Shown: positions 55,216 to 63,972 of the stretch, piece after piece | Numbering within the stretch: the stretch's first letter is position 1 | How the letters are laid out: every line of letters starts with the position of its first letter | Source of the DNA: Haloprofundus marisrubri | GTDB lineage: Archaea > Halobacteriota > Halobacteria > Halobacteriales > Haloferacaceae | NCBI RefSeq assembly: GCF_001469955.1 | Contig: NZ_LOPU01000029.1 | Location: 186,001-250,000 of the forward strand | Direction of reading: 5' to 3' | Length of the DNA stretch: 64,000 nt | Program-made: the position numbers and the translations under genes | The notes under the pieces: model-generated | Databases searched by the model: none | What the model was told of the DNA's origin: nothing | The model's input: the letters and a program-made list of their open reading frames with translations, nothing else

Positions 55216-55258
55216 CCCACGGCTGGAGTCGTGGGCTTCCTCCTTGCATCTGTGTGAC
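55216..55258. repeat. IS200/IS605-type end remnant (group 2)
   Basis: A hairpin CCCACG/CGTGGG (55216-55235) and following GCTTCCTCCTTGCATCTGTGTGAC match in outline the sequence at 60381-60420. These are typical of haloarchaeal IS200/IS605 ends. No transposase gene remains. Confidence 0.5.
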
Positions 55259-55439
55259 TCGGTCACCGTGTTCTCACGCACCGGGCTGAGTACTGACCTC
55301 TTGCGAGCATTCGAGGGTGAGACGACGTGAGCGAGCCGAATCTCATTCTGCACTCACTGTGACGGAACCGAATCGCTTGATACAGATTTCCTATCGAGCA
55401 CTCAGCTTACCTCACTCGGCGCCCTACTTCTCTCTCAAA

Positions 55440-56456
55440 ATGCCGACGACTGCCACCGAACGACCGACCGAGACCGACACGAGAATGAAAGCCGTAGCGG
55501 CCACAGAGTACGGTGGCCCAGAGGTTCTGCGGCCCTACTCCGCGCCGAAACCCACCCCGGAGCCCGACGAAGTCTTGATTCGCGTCCGCGCGTCCACCGT
55601 CGGACCGGCCAATTCTGCCATGCGTGAGGGACGACCGTTTCCAGTCCGGTTTTTCAGCGGCCTCCGACGGCCAACGTCAATCCCGGGCGACGCATTCGCC
55701 GGGGAGATTGCGTCTATCGGCAGGGACGTCACGCGCTTTACCGTCGGCGACCGGGTGTTCGGGACAACCGCGCCCAACTCGGGCGCACACGCCGAGTACG
55801 TCTGCGTCCCCGAAGATGGCACACTCGAACTCACGCCCGCGGGCGTGAGCGACGCCGAGGCAGCCGCCGTCGCCGACAACGGCCTCACAGCGATACTGTT
55901 CGTACAGAACGTAGCCGACCTCCAACCTGGCCAGTCCATCCTCGTCAACGGCGCTTCAGGCGGCATTGGGACGTTCGCCGTCCAACTCGCCGCCCACGTC
56001 GGTGCAGCGGTCACCGGCGTCTGCAGCACCAAGAACGTCGACCTCGTGCGATCGCTCGGCGCCGACGCAGTCGTCGACTACACAGCCACCGACGTCGCCG
56101 AGACAGGTGAGACGTACGACGTGATCTTCGACGCCGTGGGCAAGGGGTCGTTCGCGCAGTTCAACCGAATGCTGAACCCGAACGGCCAGTACATCACGAC
56201 CGTTCCTTCAGTAGGAATTCTTTTCGACATGGCCCGGACGAGGCTGGTCGGTGACAGACGGGCCGTCTTCGCGGCCACGGGCATGAAGTCAACGGGTGTG
56301 CGGAAACAATACCTCAGAGAGCTACAAGAACTCCTCGACTCCGGGGAAATCCGCTCAGTGATCGGACGGCGGTACCCGGTCGCAGAAATCATTGAGGCGC
56401 ACCGCTACGTCGACACCGGGCACAAGCGCGGGACAGCCGTGGTCACGATCGACTGA
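55440..56456 (+). CDS. MDR-family NAD(P)-dependent oxidoreductase
   Basis: A 338-residue quinone reductase-like alcohol dehydrogenase. MKAVAATEYGGPEVL begins the GroES-like domain at residue 16, GDRVFG is the loop after the first domain, and the nucleotide-binding ILVNGASGGIGTFAVQLA is normal. No zinc-ligand cysteines of the structural lobe. The frame extends to 55317; 55440 (MPTTATERP) or 55485 (MKAV) are the likely starts. Confidence 0.88.
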   Translation: MPTTATERPTETDTRMKAVAATEYGGPEVLRPYSAPKPTPEPDEVLIRVRASTVGPANSAMREGRPFPVRFFSGLRRPTSIPGDAFAGEIASIGRDVTRFTVGDRVFGTTAPNSGAHAEYVCVPEDGTLELTPAGVSDAEAAAVADNGLTAILFVQNVADLQPGQSILVNGASGGIGTFAVQLAAHVGAAVTGVCSTKNVDLVRSLGADAVVDYTATDVAETGETYDVIFDAVGKGSFAQFNRMLNPNGQYITTVPSVGILFDMARTRLVGDRRAVFAATGMKSTGVRKQYLRELQELLDSGEIRSVIGRRYPVAEIIEAHRYVDTGHKRGTAVVTID

Positions 56457-56559
56457 CCGACCAATCCTCACGAGTCGAGATCACCGAACGCGGCGCTCAA
56501 GACGTCGAGGCCACTACCGAAACCAGCCGAGACAACCGCTAGCTCGGTTGTACCCCGTT

Positions 56560-56705
56560 GAGGCGAAACAAGTTCGTATGGCTTTGTTGAAATCCTCAGA
56601 CGCGGACAGTTTGCCGAGACTGTGCTGAACTCAGCGCGCAAGTCGGTCAAACTGCCCTTTGTCTTTGCGGAAGCTATTTTTCCAATCTTAGAGTGATTGT
56701 ACTGT
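56560..56705 (+). other. Possible IS-end and transposase remnant
   Basis: GGCTTTGTTGAAATCCTCAG resembles the terminal repeat of IS5-type elements, and the frame from there reads ...RGQFAETVLNSARKSVKL..., which is reminiscent of a haloarchaeal transposase N terminus. Evidence is slight and there is no second end. Confidence 0.35.
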
Positions 56706-56927
56706 ATGAATTGGTCTCGCCTTCTTCAGGGATTCGGTGGTCTCAGTGTCTCTTTCGGTTGTATCTCAGTCTGGTACGCATTCCAGCGTCAGATGTGTTC
56801 TGGAGGTGGAGAATGCGCTCCGAATATCGCGTATCTCGTTCCCGGAGTTCTTGCCGTTCTTCTTGGAGTCAGTTTAGTTGTGTTTGCCCATCGACGCAGT
56901 CCGGCGGAGAATGCGGTTCAAATCTGA
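56706..56927 (+). CDS. Small two-helix membrane protein
   Basis: A 73-residue protein (ATG at 56706; an in-frame TTG lies three codons earlier). Two predicted helices (about 7-26 and 42-62) and a CSGGGEC loop between them. Function unknown. Could be accessory cargo of the degraded zone. Confidence 0.55.
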   Translation: MNWSRLLQGFGGLSVSFGCISVWYAFQRQMCSGGGECAPNIAYLVPGVLAVLLGVSLVVFAHRRSPAENAVQI

Positions 56928-57008
56928 TAGACACACCCTCTGTCTGTTCCATGCGTATTCTGGCAGCTTCAGCAGGATTTAGGTGTGAGACTCCGGGCGA
57001 GTCACCAC

Positions 57009-57437
57009 TTAATATCCTGGTTCGATACGGTTCATGAGGCCATCGAAATCTGTGTCGAAGCTCAGCACAGCATCGATACCACGCGACTCACACAGAGCGA
57101 CTATCGTCGCGTCAGTGAAGCTGAGGTCGTGGTCGTCGTATCGACGAAACGTTTCTAGCGACGTCCGAACGTCGTCCGGTTCGACGTGGATCATCTCGAA
57201 GACACCAGGGAAGGGATCTTCTCCGAGAATGCGACTGGCGACGGTGTCCGCAGCCTCAAACGAACCTGTTCGAGCGCGCGTGAGGGTCACGGTCTCGTCG
57301 AAAACGTAGTCGTTCGTGTACGGCTGTCCGTATTCCCCATCAAGCAACTCGTCGAATGCACTGACGGCCTGGTCGTGCCGATCCGCATCCGTATCGTGGT
57401 GCGCAAAGAACACGCCAGTATCGACGAAGACACTCAT
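57009..57437 (-). CDS. vapC: PIN-domain toxin (VapC-type), second pair
   Basis: A 142-residue PIN nuclease: FVDTGVFFAHHD, DETVTL and DLSFTDATIV carry the acidic site. Start overlaps the antitoxin stop by ATGA. Different subfamily from the toxin at 54.2 kb. Confidence 0.88.
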   Translation of the reverse strand: MSVFVDTGVFFAHHDTDADRHDQAVSAFDELLDGEYGQPYTNDYVFDETVTLTRARTGSFEAADTVASRILGEDPFPGVFEMIHVEPDDVRTSLETFRRYDDHDLSFTDATIVALCESRGIDAVLSFDTDFDGLMNRIEPGY

Positions 57438-57709
57438 CCGTACAGCACGTCGTCGATGTCTTCTTCGCTCGTTGAGACTCCGGACGAGACCATCCCATCG
57501 TGAAAATTCTCCCGCTCGGATTCGGCGAGGGGAACACGTTTTTCTCGGAACGAGTCAATAAGATCTGCCTTGGACTCGATGGCATGCTTAACGAGCCGTG
57601 CGAGGATTTCCTGTTGTGTCACTCGCTTGCCCGTCTTCAGCCGAATTTCGGCCTGTAATCGTTCGAGCCGAGACTTGGTGTCGTCGTCCATTTTCACCGA
57701 CGTGGCCAT
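57434..57709 (-). CDS. vapB: RHH/VapB-type antitoxin, second pair
   Basis: A 91-residue protein with an N-terminal ribbon-helix-helix-like segment (MATSVKMDDDTKSRLERLQAE, KRVTQQEILARLVKHAI) and an acidic C-terminal tail. Coupled with the PIN toxin just downstream. Confidence 0.85.
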   Translation of the reverse strand: MATSVKMDDDTKSRLERLQAEIRLKTGKRVTQQEILARLVKHAIESKADLIDSFREKRVPLAESERENFHDGMVSSGVSTSEEDIDDVLYG

Positions 57710-58073
57710 ACTTCTTAGTAGAACATACTACTGGGTAACGTTTGCTACCGGAACCACTGGTGTAACCAAAGTCTGCTGCACACATCCTCTGTATCTCGCA
57801 CCCCGTTACTGACAGCGGTTGAGGTGTTCGCTCACCGACTGCTGAATGCAGAGTGCGTCTGCGTCAGAGAGTGTTCGAGATGAGTGAAGCAACTCTTTGA
57901 CGTTAACTCGCAGTTATACGAAATCAAAGAGAATACCTGCGCCTTTAGGCGCAGGATGAATCCGACAATAATCTAAACTAATCACCGTTCGATTAACCGG
58001 CTGGATATTCCACGTTCAAATCCACATTTTTACAATAGAACATCACATAACCTGTTATGGAGCTGTTCCACGA

Positions 58074-59390
58074 ATGCACATCCATCGCACATACCGAGCG
58101 AAAATCCGCAACCACTCACAAGTGGAGCGGATGCTCGACCTGCATGGATGGAGTGCATCGAAACTATGGAACGTTGCAAACTACCACTCCCACGAAGTGT
58201 GGGCTGAAACGGGCGAAATTCCCGACGATTCGGACTTGAAAAGCGAGTTGAAAGGCCATGACAACTACAAAGGACTACATTCTCAGTCCAGTCAGCGCGT
58301 TCTGGAGGAACTCGCTGAAGCCTTCAACTCGTGGTTCGGAAAACGCAAGTCAGACGACCGAGCGAATCCGCCCGGCTACCGCAAGAAAAACTACTACGAC
58401 AACGACGGAAACCGCGTCCACGAAGAACACCCCCGTTCGACAGTGACGTGGAAGCAGAAAGGCATTCGCCACGATACCAAACACAACCGTATCCGCCTCT
58501 CGAAAGGCGCGAATCACAAAGACCACCCGCGAGACTGGGACTACATCCTCGTTGAATACGAGACCCGTCCCGAGGTCACAGTTGAAAATCTGCAACAAGT
58601 TCGAGCCGTCTACAGCAAGTCAAAGGGACGATGGGAACTTCACCTCGTGTGTAAGCACGAAGTAGAGACGCCTGACGCTCCCGGCAACGAGACAGCAGGC
58701 GTTGACCTCGGTATCTGTAACTTCGCGGCGGTCGCATACAGCACCGAGGAGGCCGACTTGTACCCCGGAAATCGCTTGAAACAGGACGGGTACTACTTCC
58801 CGAAGGAAATCGCCAAGTGCGACGACTCAGGCGGTTCTGAGGCCACTCGATTGCACCACAAGTGGTCGGAACGCCGAACCCACTTCTTCAACTCCTTAGC
58901 GAAGCACATCGTTGAGAAGTGTGTTGAGTGTGGCGTGGGTCGCATCAATATCGGGAAACTCGCTGGCGTCCGAGAGGATGAGAAGGGTGAATCGAAGAAC
59001 TGGGGTCGTCACGGGAACCTCGACTTGCACGGGTGGGCGTTCGACCGCTTCACGAAGATTCTCACCTACAAGGCGAAAGTCGAAGGAATCGAAGTCGTAG
59101 AGGTGTCTGAGCGGAATACGAGCAAGACGTGTTGTGTCTGCGGTAGAGAAGACGATAGTCAGCGTGTTGAGCGTGGCTTGTACGTGTGTGAGCCGTGTGA
59201 TGCGGCGTTCAACGCTGACGTGAACGGGGCGGAGAACATCCGTCTCGACCTGAACCAAAGTAACTCCGAGTCTGCACCTAGATTGGGTGGGGATAGGAGT
59301 ACCGGCTGGTTGGCACAGCCCGGAGTCTACCTTCATGACTTGTCCCACGGATTCTCACCGAGGGAACAAGTGGTAGACTGCAAACCGTAA
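58074..59390 (+). CDS. tnpB: TnpB RNA-guided nuclease-type protein, copy 2
   Basis: 438 residues, closely similar to copy 1. RuvC-I AGVDLGICN, RuvC-III NADVNGAENI, and the same INIGKLAGVRED (Gly at the usual Glu position). Its zinc ribbon is CCVCG...CEPC, with all four cysteines. Read-through without frameshift, so the protein may be active. Confidence 0.92.
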   Translation: MHIHRTYRAKIRNHSQVERMLDLHGWSASKLWNVANYHSHEVWAETGEIPDDSDLKSELKGHDNYKGLHSQSSQRVLEELAEAFNSWFGKRKSDDRANPPGYRKKNYYDNDGNRVHEEHPRSTVTWKQKGIRHDTKHNRIRLSKGANHKDHPRDWDYILVEYETRPEVTVENLQQVRAVYSKSKGRWELHLVCKHEVETPDAPGNETAGVDLGICNFAAVAYSTEEADLYPGNRLKQDGYYFPKEIAKCDDSGGSEATRLHHKWSERRTHFFNSLAKHIVEKCVECGVGRINIGKLAGVREDEKGESKNWGRHGNLDLHGWAFDRFTKILTYKAKVEGIEVVEVSERNTSKTCCVCGREDDSQRVERGLYVCEPCDAAFNADVNGAENIRLDLNQSNSESAPRLGGDRSTGWLAQPGVYLHDLSHGFSPREQVVDCKP

Positions 59391-59494
59391 TATCCCAACG
59401 CTCGGGATTCCCGCGTTGACGAGACACAACGTGTCTCGTTCGCCCACCAGAACGCTGCGCGTTCTGGGGACGTCTTCAGGCGCGGGAGGATGTC
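59391..59494 (+). ncRNA. Candidate right-end guide RNA scaffold of copy 2
   Basis: Sequence between the tnpB stop and the element end: an outer CCCGCG stem now encloses two added hairpins (GACGAGACAC, CCAGAACGC stems). The flank that would be the guide is CAAGACGTTCGCACCACC, from the yihY gene. Role inferred from other TnpB systems. Confidence 0.4.
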
Positions 59495-59799
59495 AAGACG
59501 TTCGCACCACCCCAGGCGAGAATCCCGAGGGCGAATACGCCTGCCCACGTCCGCCCAGAAACAGCAGTCATAGCCCCGTAGACCAACCGTTGGGCTTCGA
59601 CGGTGAGAAACTGTGGCGTCACAGTATAGATTTCGATCGCCAGTTCCTCGCCGACGAGCGCAAACACCAACACGAGGAGTGGAACGAACGAGACGAACGC
59701 GTAGTAGGCGAGTGCACCCGCTGGGTACTTGATCTCCTTTTTGTATGCCACCCGAATCACTGTCATGGTGAATTCGAGCGTACCAGCGAGTCGTCCCAT
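59495..59799 (-). pseudogene. YihY/BrkB-family protein truncated by TnpB copy 2
   Basis: Codes for about 100 N-terminal residues of a YihY-type membrane protein (YPAGALAYYAFVSFVPLLVL... VFALGILAWGGANV) and then runs into the element. The rest of the gene is not found on the other side of the element (57.7-57.9 kb), so a deletion has removed it. MGRLAGTLEF at 59799 is used as the start; an upstream in-frame ATG exists at 59844. Confidence 0.85.
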
Positions 59800-59946
59800 A
59801 CCGTCACGACGGAAGCCAGAGACAAAGAGACTGAACCTCGCCACGGTCTCTTGGACGCGAGAATGAATAGGGTGAATGCAGCAGGCCAGTGAGCTGGCTA
59901 AATATACACGAAGACGCTGGAGTCGACTACACTGGGCCGGGAGGGG

Positions 59947-60276
59947 TCACTGGTGTAGCGGTCTAACAGTCACGTCACCACGGCTCGAAACATCAATTTG
60001 ACAACCCTCATACCAAAAACACACTTCGATGGATCGTTCTCGAGGCGACGTCAAGAGGTCGGTTAGTGCTTCGGGGTCGATAACATCGAACAACGGTGGC
60101 ATCGCGGTGATATCGCGGTTGGTGATGCTCGCCACGGTTTCGACAATCGCGAGAACGACCGAGTGGGGATCCTCGCTGAAGTTTGTGTGAGCGAATTCCC
60201 CCTCGGGACCAGAATCCACATTGTCGTTGAAAGGAGACTCAGCAGATGAGTTAGATTGCTTCTTGGTAGCACACAT
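59947..60276 (-). CDS. HalOD1 output-domain protein
   Basis: A 109-residue protein with the HalOD1 signature: VVLAIVETVASITNRDITAMPPLFDVIDPEAL and a C-terminal beta pair. HalOD1 domains occur in haloarchaeal signalling proteins, here on its own. Upstream of it runs a bat-type regulator. Confidence 0.85.
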   Translation of the reverse strand: MCATKKQSNSSAESPFNDNVDSGPEGEFAHTNFSEDPHSVVLAIVETVASITNRDITAMPPLFDVIDPEALTDLLTSPRERSIEVCFWYEGCQIDVSSRGDVTVRPLHQ

Positions 60277-60380
60277 TCCCTCACTAAGCGATTCAACGTA
60301 CTAAGCGGAGACACTGACTAGTCAGGGTGGATTCCCGCACCTGTACGCAGGTGTGAAACGACCGTAGAGTGACATCCTCT

Positions 60381-60420
60381 CACGACTCAAGTTGTGGGTT
60401 TTCTCCGCCTACTCTGTGTG
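60381..60420. repeat. IS200/IS605-type end remnant (group 2), second site
   Basis: TGACATCCTCTCACGACTC and GTGGGTTTTCTCC-like sequence, with a weak hairpin CACGACTCAAGTTGTG, match the remnant at 55216-55258 in outline. It runs into the end of the bat-type gene: the last codons of that gene lie in it. Confidence 0.45.
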
Positions 60421-61614
60421 ACCCTCTCTGGGGAGTCTGCAGTGTCTCAAATCGCATTCGAGTACCGATCCGCGCGCATCTTCGCCGGACTTTTCGAACA
60501 GATACTCGAAGACAGTCCGCTGAGCCTTGCGAAGATGCTGATTGAACGTCTGCCGCGTTACACCGAACTTGTCGGCCAGCTCGTCACCGGTAGTAGCCCG
60601 TGGTGTGTCGAAGTACCCACTGAAATACGCGGCGTCGAGCGCGGCCATCTGTCGATTCGTCAGCGCGTCCGCCACGACGTCGTACAACAGATGCGGCGAA
60701 TAAACGAGTTCCTCCGAGATGAGTTCGACGTCAGGATGGAAGCGTCGAATTCCGGCAGCGACCAACCGAGGATCAACGTCGCCCGGAATCTCTCCGAGAA
60801 AACGGACCTCCTCGGGAGAGATAATGACGGTACGGGCGCGTCCGCCAAGCGACCCAAAGACTTCCGAGACCGTCGCTGACTCCGAGTGGGCTTCGAGACG
60901 ACAGTACCCATCGGCCGTACTAAGCAAGCGCGCTTCGAGAAAGTGAGGAACCTCTTCAACAGCGCTGACGAAAGCTCTCGCAGCGAGATCCGACGTCCCC
61001 ATGTACTGGACGGTTGTCCCGTCAGGCATCGATACGATAGATTCGATATCGATTCTCGTCTTGCCGTGTTTGACCCGAAGCGAAGGTGGAACAGCGGACT
61101 GGTCCGCACGAAACTCGAGATATCGCACGTGTTCGGTGGTCAGTCGCTCCTCACGACGTTTCAGCCCCGTTACGTCCTCGAACGAGACCACGACGTACTC
61201 AACTGCTGGCTCTTCGTTCAGGATGGGAGCGGAGTTACTCGACAGCCATCGTTCAGAGCCGTCCGGAAGCTCGATCCAGTGTTCGAAGCCGAACTCCGGC
61301 TTACCGGTTCTGAAGACGCGCGAAATAGGGTGTTCGTCTACAGGGATGGGTGACCCATCGTCATAATATATCTTCCAGTCTGACTGTTCGTAGGTTCGGT
61401 TGGTGAGCGTCTCAACTGTGACGCCGAGCGTCTCCGCTGCACGTTCGTTGGCGAACACGAACGCCCCCGTTGGGTCAACCACGACAATACTGATCGGACT
61501 CGCATCGAAGACGCGCCGGACGAAATCCATGGGTAACGTTCGCTGCGGTTCGTTTGCTCGGTGTACGTCGACCGACTCACCCTCGCGACGCCCCATTGGC
61601 GTTGTTTCCGTCAT
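60409..61614 (-). CDS. PAS-domain Bat-type (HTH_10) transcription regulator
   Basis: A 401-residue regulator: PAS domain (about 30-140; ISIVVVDPTGAFVFANERAAETLG), a bacterio-opsin activator-like sensor (about 150-310) and a C-terminal HTH_10 (LTNRQMAALDAAYFSGYFDTPR ... VTRQTFNQHLRKAQR). The final 20 residues (from about GSVLECDLRHCRLPREG) are not family-like and lie over an IS end remnant, so the C terminus may have been altered. Confidence 0.88.
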   Translation of the reverse strand: MTETTPMGRREGESVDVHRANEPQRTLPMDFVRRVFDASPISIVVVDPTGAFVFANERAAETLGVTVETLTNRTYEQSDWKIYYDDGSPIPVDEHPISRVFRTGKPEFGFEHWIELPDGSERWLSSNSAPILNEEPAVEYVVVSFEDVTGLKRREERLTTEHVRYLEFRADQSAVPPSLRVKHGKTRIDIESIVSMPDGTTVQYMGTSDLAARAFVSAVEEVPHFLEARLLSTADGYCRLEAHSESATVSEVFGSLGGRARTVIISPEEVRFLGEIPGDVDPRLVAAGIRRFHPDVELISEELVYSPHLLYDVVADALTNRQMAALDAAYFSGYFDTPRATTGDELADKFGVTRQTFNQHLRKAQRTVFEYLFEKSGEDARGSVLECDLRHCRLPREGHTE

Positions 61615-62121
61615 CGCCACACCGTCCTTGCACCGAATCGGCACCCTCTCGTTTCACGGTTTCGACTGCGACAATTGAGTTCCAACCACTGTGTGAATGT
61701 CTGAGTACTATGGCAGTCAGATGGCGTCTCACTGACTCTGCATGAACCCATATCATCAGTACGCTGTCAGTGGATAAATGAGTTCCAGCGAGGCAGTATC
61801 TGGGGAATATATTCAAAAACAGATGTATCAATATGGGTGTGTTCTGGAACGGATTCTGTTACCACGAATGTCGAACGCCTCGAACCCAGAAGGAGGGGAC
61901 AGCTACGTCGCTACCCAGGACAACCGGCTCTCACTCGACCATCACACCGGGAAGTGAGACGTACTACGGACTATACGTTGAAGTCACGGACCAAGGGATA
62001 TCATATTGACCGACATACCCTCTCTATCCTCGAGTCAGTAAGACGCTTCTCGGATTACTGATGAGGTAGAAGGCCTCCATTCATCCGAAGCGCTATGCTA
62101 ATTCACTGACTAGTCTCTGGT
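61615..62121. other. 507-base gap, no supported gene
   Basis: AT-richer sequence between the Bat-type regulator and the cupredoxin gene. A 29-residue open frame at 61869 (MSNASNPEGGD...) vaguely resembles the N terminus of HalOD1 proteins but stops early, so it may be a truncated remnant. No clear promoter or structured RNA seen. Confidence 0.4.
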
Positions 62122-62925
62122 ATGAAACAGTCCTGTTCGCGGCGCTCAGCACTGCGAACGATGGGAGTTGGAGCAATCGCCGCCACAACAGGATGTATGA
62201 GTTTAGCATATCGACTGACCGGACCAGCCGTTGGGATGACTGGTTTTGCGTTCAACCCAGAACGGATTGTTCTCGACACTGGTGAGACGCTCACGTGGGT
62301 CAACAATAGCATCGGCAGTCACACCGTCACTGCGTACGAAGAACGAATTCCTGATGATGCAGAGTACTTCAGCAGTGGAGGGTTCGAATCGGAGTCTCGT
62401 GCACGAGAAGACGGATACGGAAGTCGGCATAATATTGAGGAAGACGGATATTTCCGACACACCTTCGAGACACCCGGCTATTACGACTACTACTGTAGAC
62501 CACACGAAGAAACGATGGTGGGGACTGTCGTCGTGAAAAAACCAAATGGCGAACTTCCAGCACAACCAGAGATAGTGACGCCAGATACTGACCACACCAT
62601 CTCCATGGGGCCGTGGTCGTTCGCTCCCGAGTCACTCACCATCCAACCAGGTGAGAGCGTCGGGTGGGTAAATGGAACAGGGATTGCTCACTCAGTTACC
62701 GCAAACCGGGTCCCACCCGATGCAGAGTATTTTGCGAGCGGCGGATTTGAAAGTCGCAAGAGGGCCGAATACGATTGGGACACTGAACGAAAAGGCGACA
62801 TCACACGCGACGCTCCCTACACTCACACATTTGAGACCCCCGGACGATATGACTACTATTGCATCCTCCACGACCGAACTATGACCGGAAGGATAATCGT
62901 GGAACCCGAGACGCAAGTACAGTAA
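62122..62925 (+). CDS. Double-cupredoxin lipoprotein (halocyanin-like)
   Basis: A 267-residue secreted blue-copper-type protein. An RR-containing signal (CSRRSALR) and a lipobox ATTGC (Cys25) suggest Tat export and lipid anchoring. Two cupredoxin domains follow, each with full type-1 copper ligands: His67, Cys125, His128, Met132 and His190, Cys247, His250, Met254. Halocyanins carry electrons at the membrane surface; the tandem arrangement is less common. Confidence 0.88.
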   Translation: MKQSCSRRSALRTMGVGAIAATTGCMSLAYRLTGPAVGMTGFAFNPERIVLDTGETLTWVNNSIGSHTVTAYEERIPDDAEYFSSGGFESESRAREDGYGSRHNIEEDGYFRHTFETPGYYDYYCRPHEETMVGTVVVKKPNGELPAQPEIVTPDTDHTISMGPWSFAPESLTIQPGESVGWVNGTGIAHSVTANRVPPDAEYFASGGFESRKRAEYDWDTERKGDITRDAPYTHTFETPGRYDYYCILHDRTMTGRIIVEPETQVQ

Positions 62926-62937
62926 ATACTCAGAGGG

Positions 62938-63201
62938 TCAGTTACCCTCTCGAGGGTCGGTGCGAATCTCATAAACGCCCGTCTCAAGCAAATTCACGAT
63001 ATGGTCGTGCTCTTCTAATCGTTTGAGGCGCTGATTAATATACTGACGTGAGACTGTTTCTCGAATGCCCCGAGAAATCAGAAGCTCTCGGGCCAGCGTC
63101 GGTGTAACTCGGCCTTCATTTAGAAGGTCAAGTACGGACTGGTCTAATTCGTTAAGATCGTCTGGAGAGAGGGTCATTCTCTCATAATCGCTGCCCGGCA
63201 T
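62938..63201 (-). CDS. Small winged-helix protein
   Basis: An 87-residue protein: LNELDQSVLDLLNEGRVTPTLARELLISRG then VSRQYINQRLKRLEEHDHIV, a clear winged helix. Similar small regulators occur in haloarchaeal plasmids and viruses. Convergent with the cupredoxin gene. A second start at MTLSPDD (63177) is possible. Confidence 0.82.
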   Translation of the reverse strand: MPGSDYERMTLSPDDLNELDQSVLDLLNEGRVTPTLARELLISRGIRETVSRQYINQRLKRLEEHDHIVNLLETGVYEIRTDPREGN

Positions 63202-63391
63202 TTACAACAGTAACGACTCGTCTCAACTGCTTAAGCTTTCTCTTGGTTACTGACAAAGGTTGCAGCTAATACCAGTTTACAACAGAAACCTTAAGCAGAG
63301 TGATTGCATAGATGGTACTGATGAAAGGGTGGTCCTGCCGAGAAATCGGCCGGCGGTGCAACGCCGACCGCGCTTTCGAGGAAGCGAAAGC

Positions 63392-63730
63392 ATGTCAACT
63401 AACGCAACCAGCAGTGAAAACTGCACCGACAGTCGAAACGCACGCGAAGCAATCACCAACATTCAGACCCTTCGTCGTGGAGACCGGATACTCTTCGAGG
63501 ACCGGTCGAAGCCACTCACCGTTGTCAACCTCGGTACCCGTGAGTTCCCCGTCGTCAACGACGAAGATCAACTCATTCACCTCGTCAAAGTCCGTGGTGG
63601 CTGGGCGAACGCGAAAACCTACATCCTCGGTACCCAGCGAAGCATTTGGACAGGAGAAATCACAGGAATCGTCTGTGAACAGACTGGGTTCGTCGAGACG
63701 CTCTGGCGTGTCTCGGAGGCAACCGCATGA
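63392..63730 (+). CDS. Small conserved haloarchaeal accessory protein
   Basis: A 112-residue protein starting at MSTNATSS; the upstream part of the frame (63260) was excluded. A short beta-rich domain (DRILFEDRSKPLTVVNLGTR...) is seen, resembling small proteins on haloarchaeal plasmids and proviruses. It overlaps the next gene by ATGA. Confidence 0.75.
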   Translation: MSTNATSSENCTDSRNAREAITNIQTLRRGDRILFEDRSKPLTVVNLGTREFPVVNDEDQLIHLVKVRGGWANAKTYILGTQRSIWTGEITGIVCEQTGFVETLWRVSEATA

Positions 63731-63972
63731 GCGCCTTCGACGACCAGCCTGAGACAGAGTTCTGCTACGGGTGTCAACGCGAACGCCTCAACTGCAACCA
63801 CTCACAGGACAACAACGACTCAGAGACTGAACTCACGACGTGTGAGACCTGTGGTGCAGTCGGTCTCCCAGAACGCATCCTCGAACACGACTGCCGAGCA
63901 TTCGTTGAGGACGTCTCAGAACGCATCACAGACGAGCGCGACGCAGTGGTTTCTCCGGAGGGAAACCAATGA
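63727..63972 (+). CDS. Small cysteine-rich (zinc-binding) protein
   Basis: An 81-residue protein with several cysteines (CYGCQRERLNC, CETCGAVG, HDC) suggesting a zinc-binding fold. Overlaps both neighbours by four bases. Typical of haloarchaeal mobile DNA; role unknown. Confidence 0.75.
   Translation: MSAFDDQPETEFCYGCQRERLNCNHSQDNNDSETELTTCETCGAVGLPERILEHDCRAFVEDVSERITDERDAVVSPEGNQ

Larger units (their letters stand above)
57915..59494 (+). mobile_element. IS1341-type TnpB-only element, copy 2
   Basis: About 1,580 bases. The left end (TATACGAAATCAAAGAG, hairpin GCGCCTTTAGGCGC) and right end (GGCGCGGGAGGATGT) match copy 1. Compared with copy 1, the right end has about 50 extra bases forming two more hairpins: GACGAGACAC/GTGTCTCGTT and CCAGAACGC/GCGTTCTGG. 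The right flank is a yihY gene, which it truncates. Confidence 0.82.
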
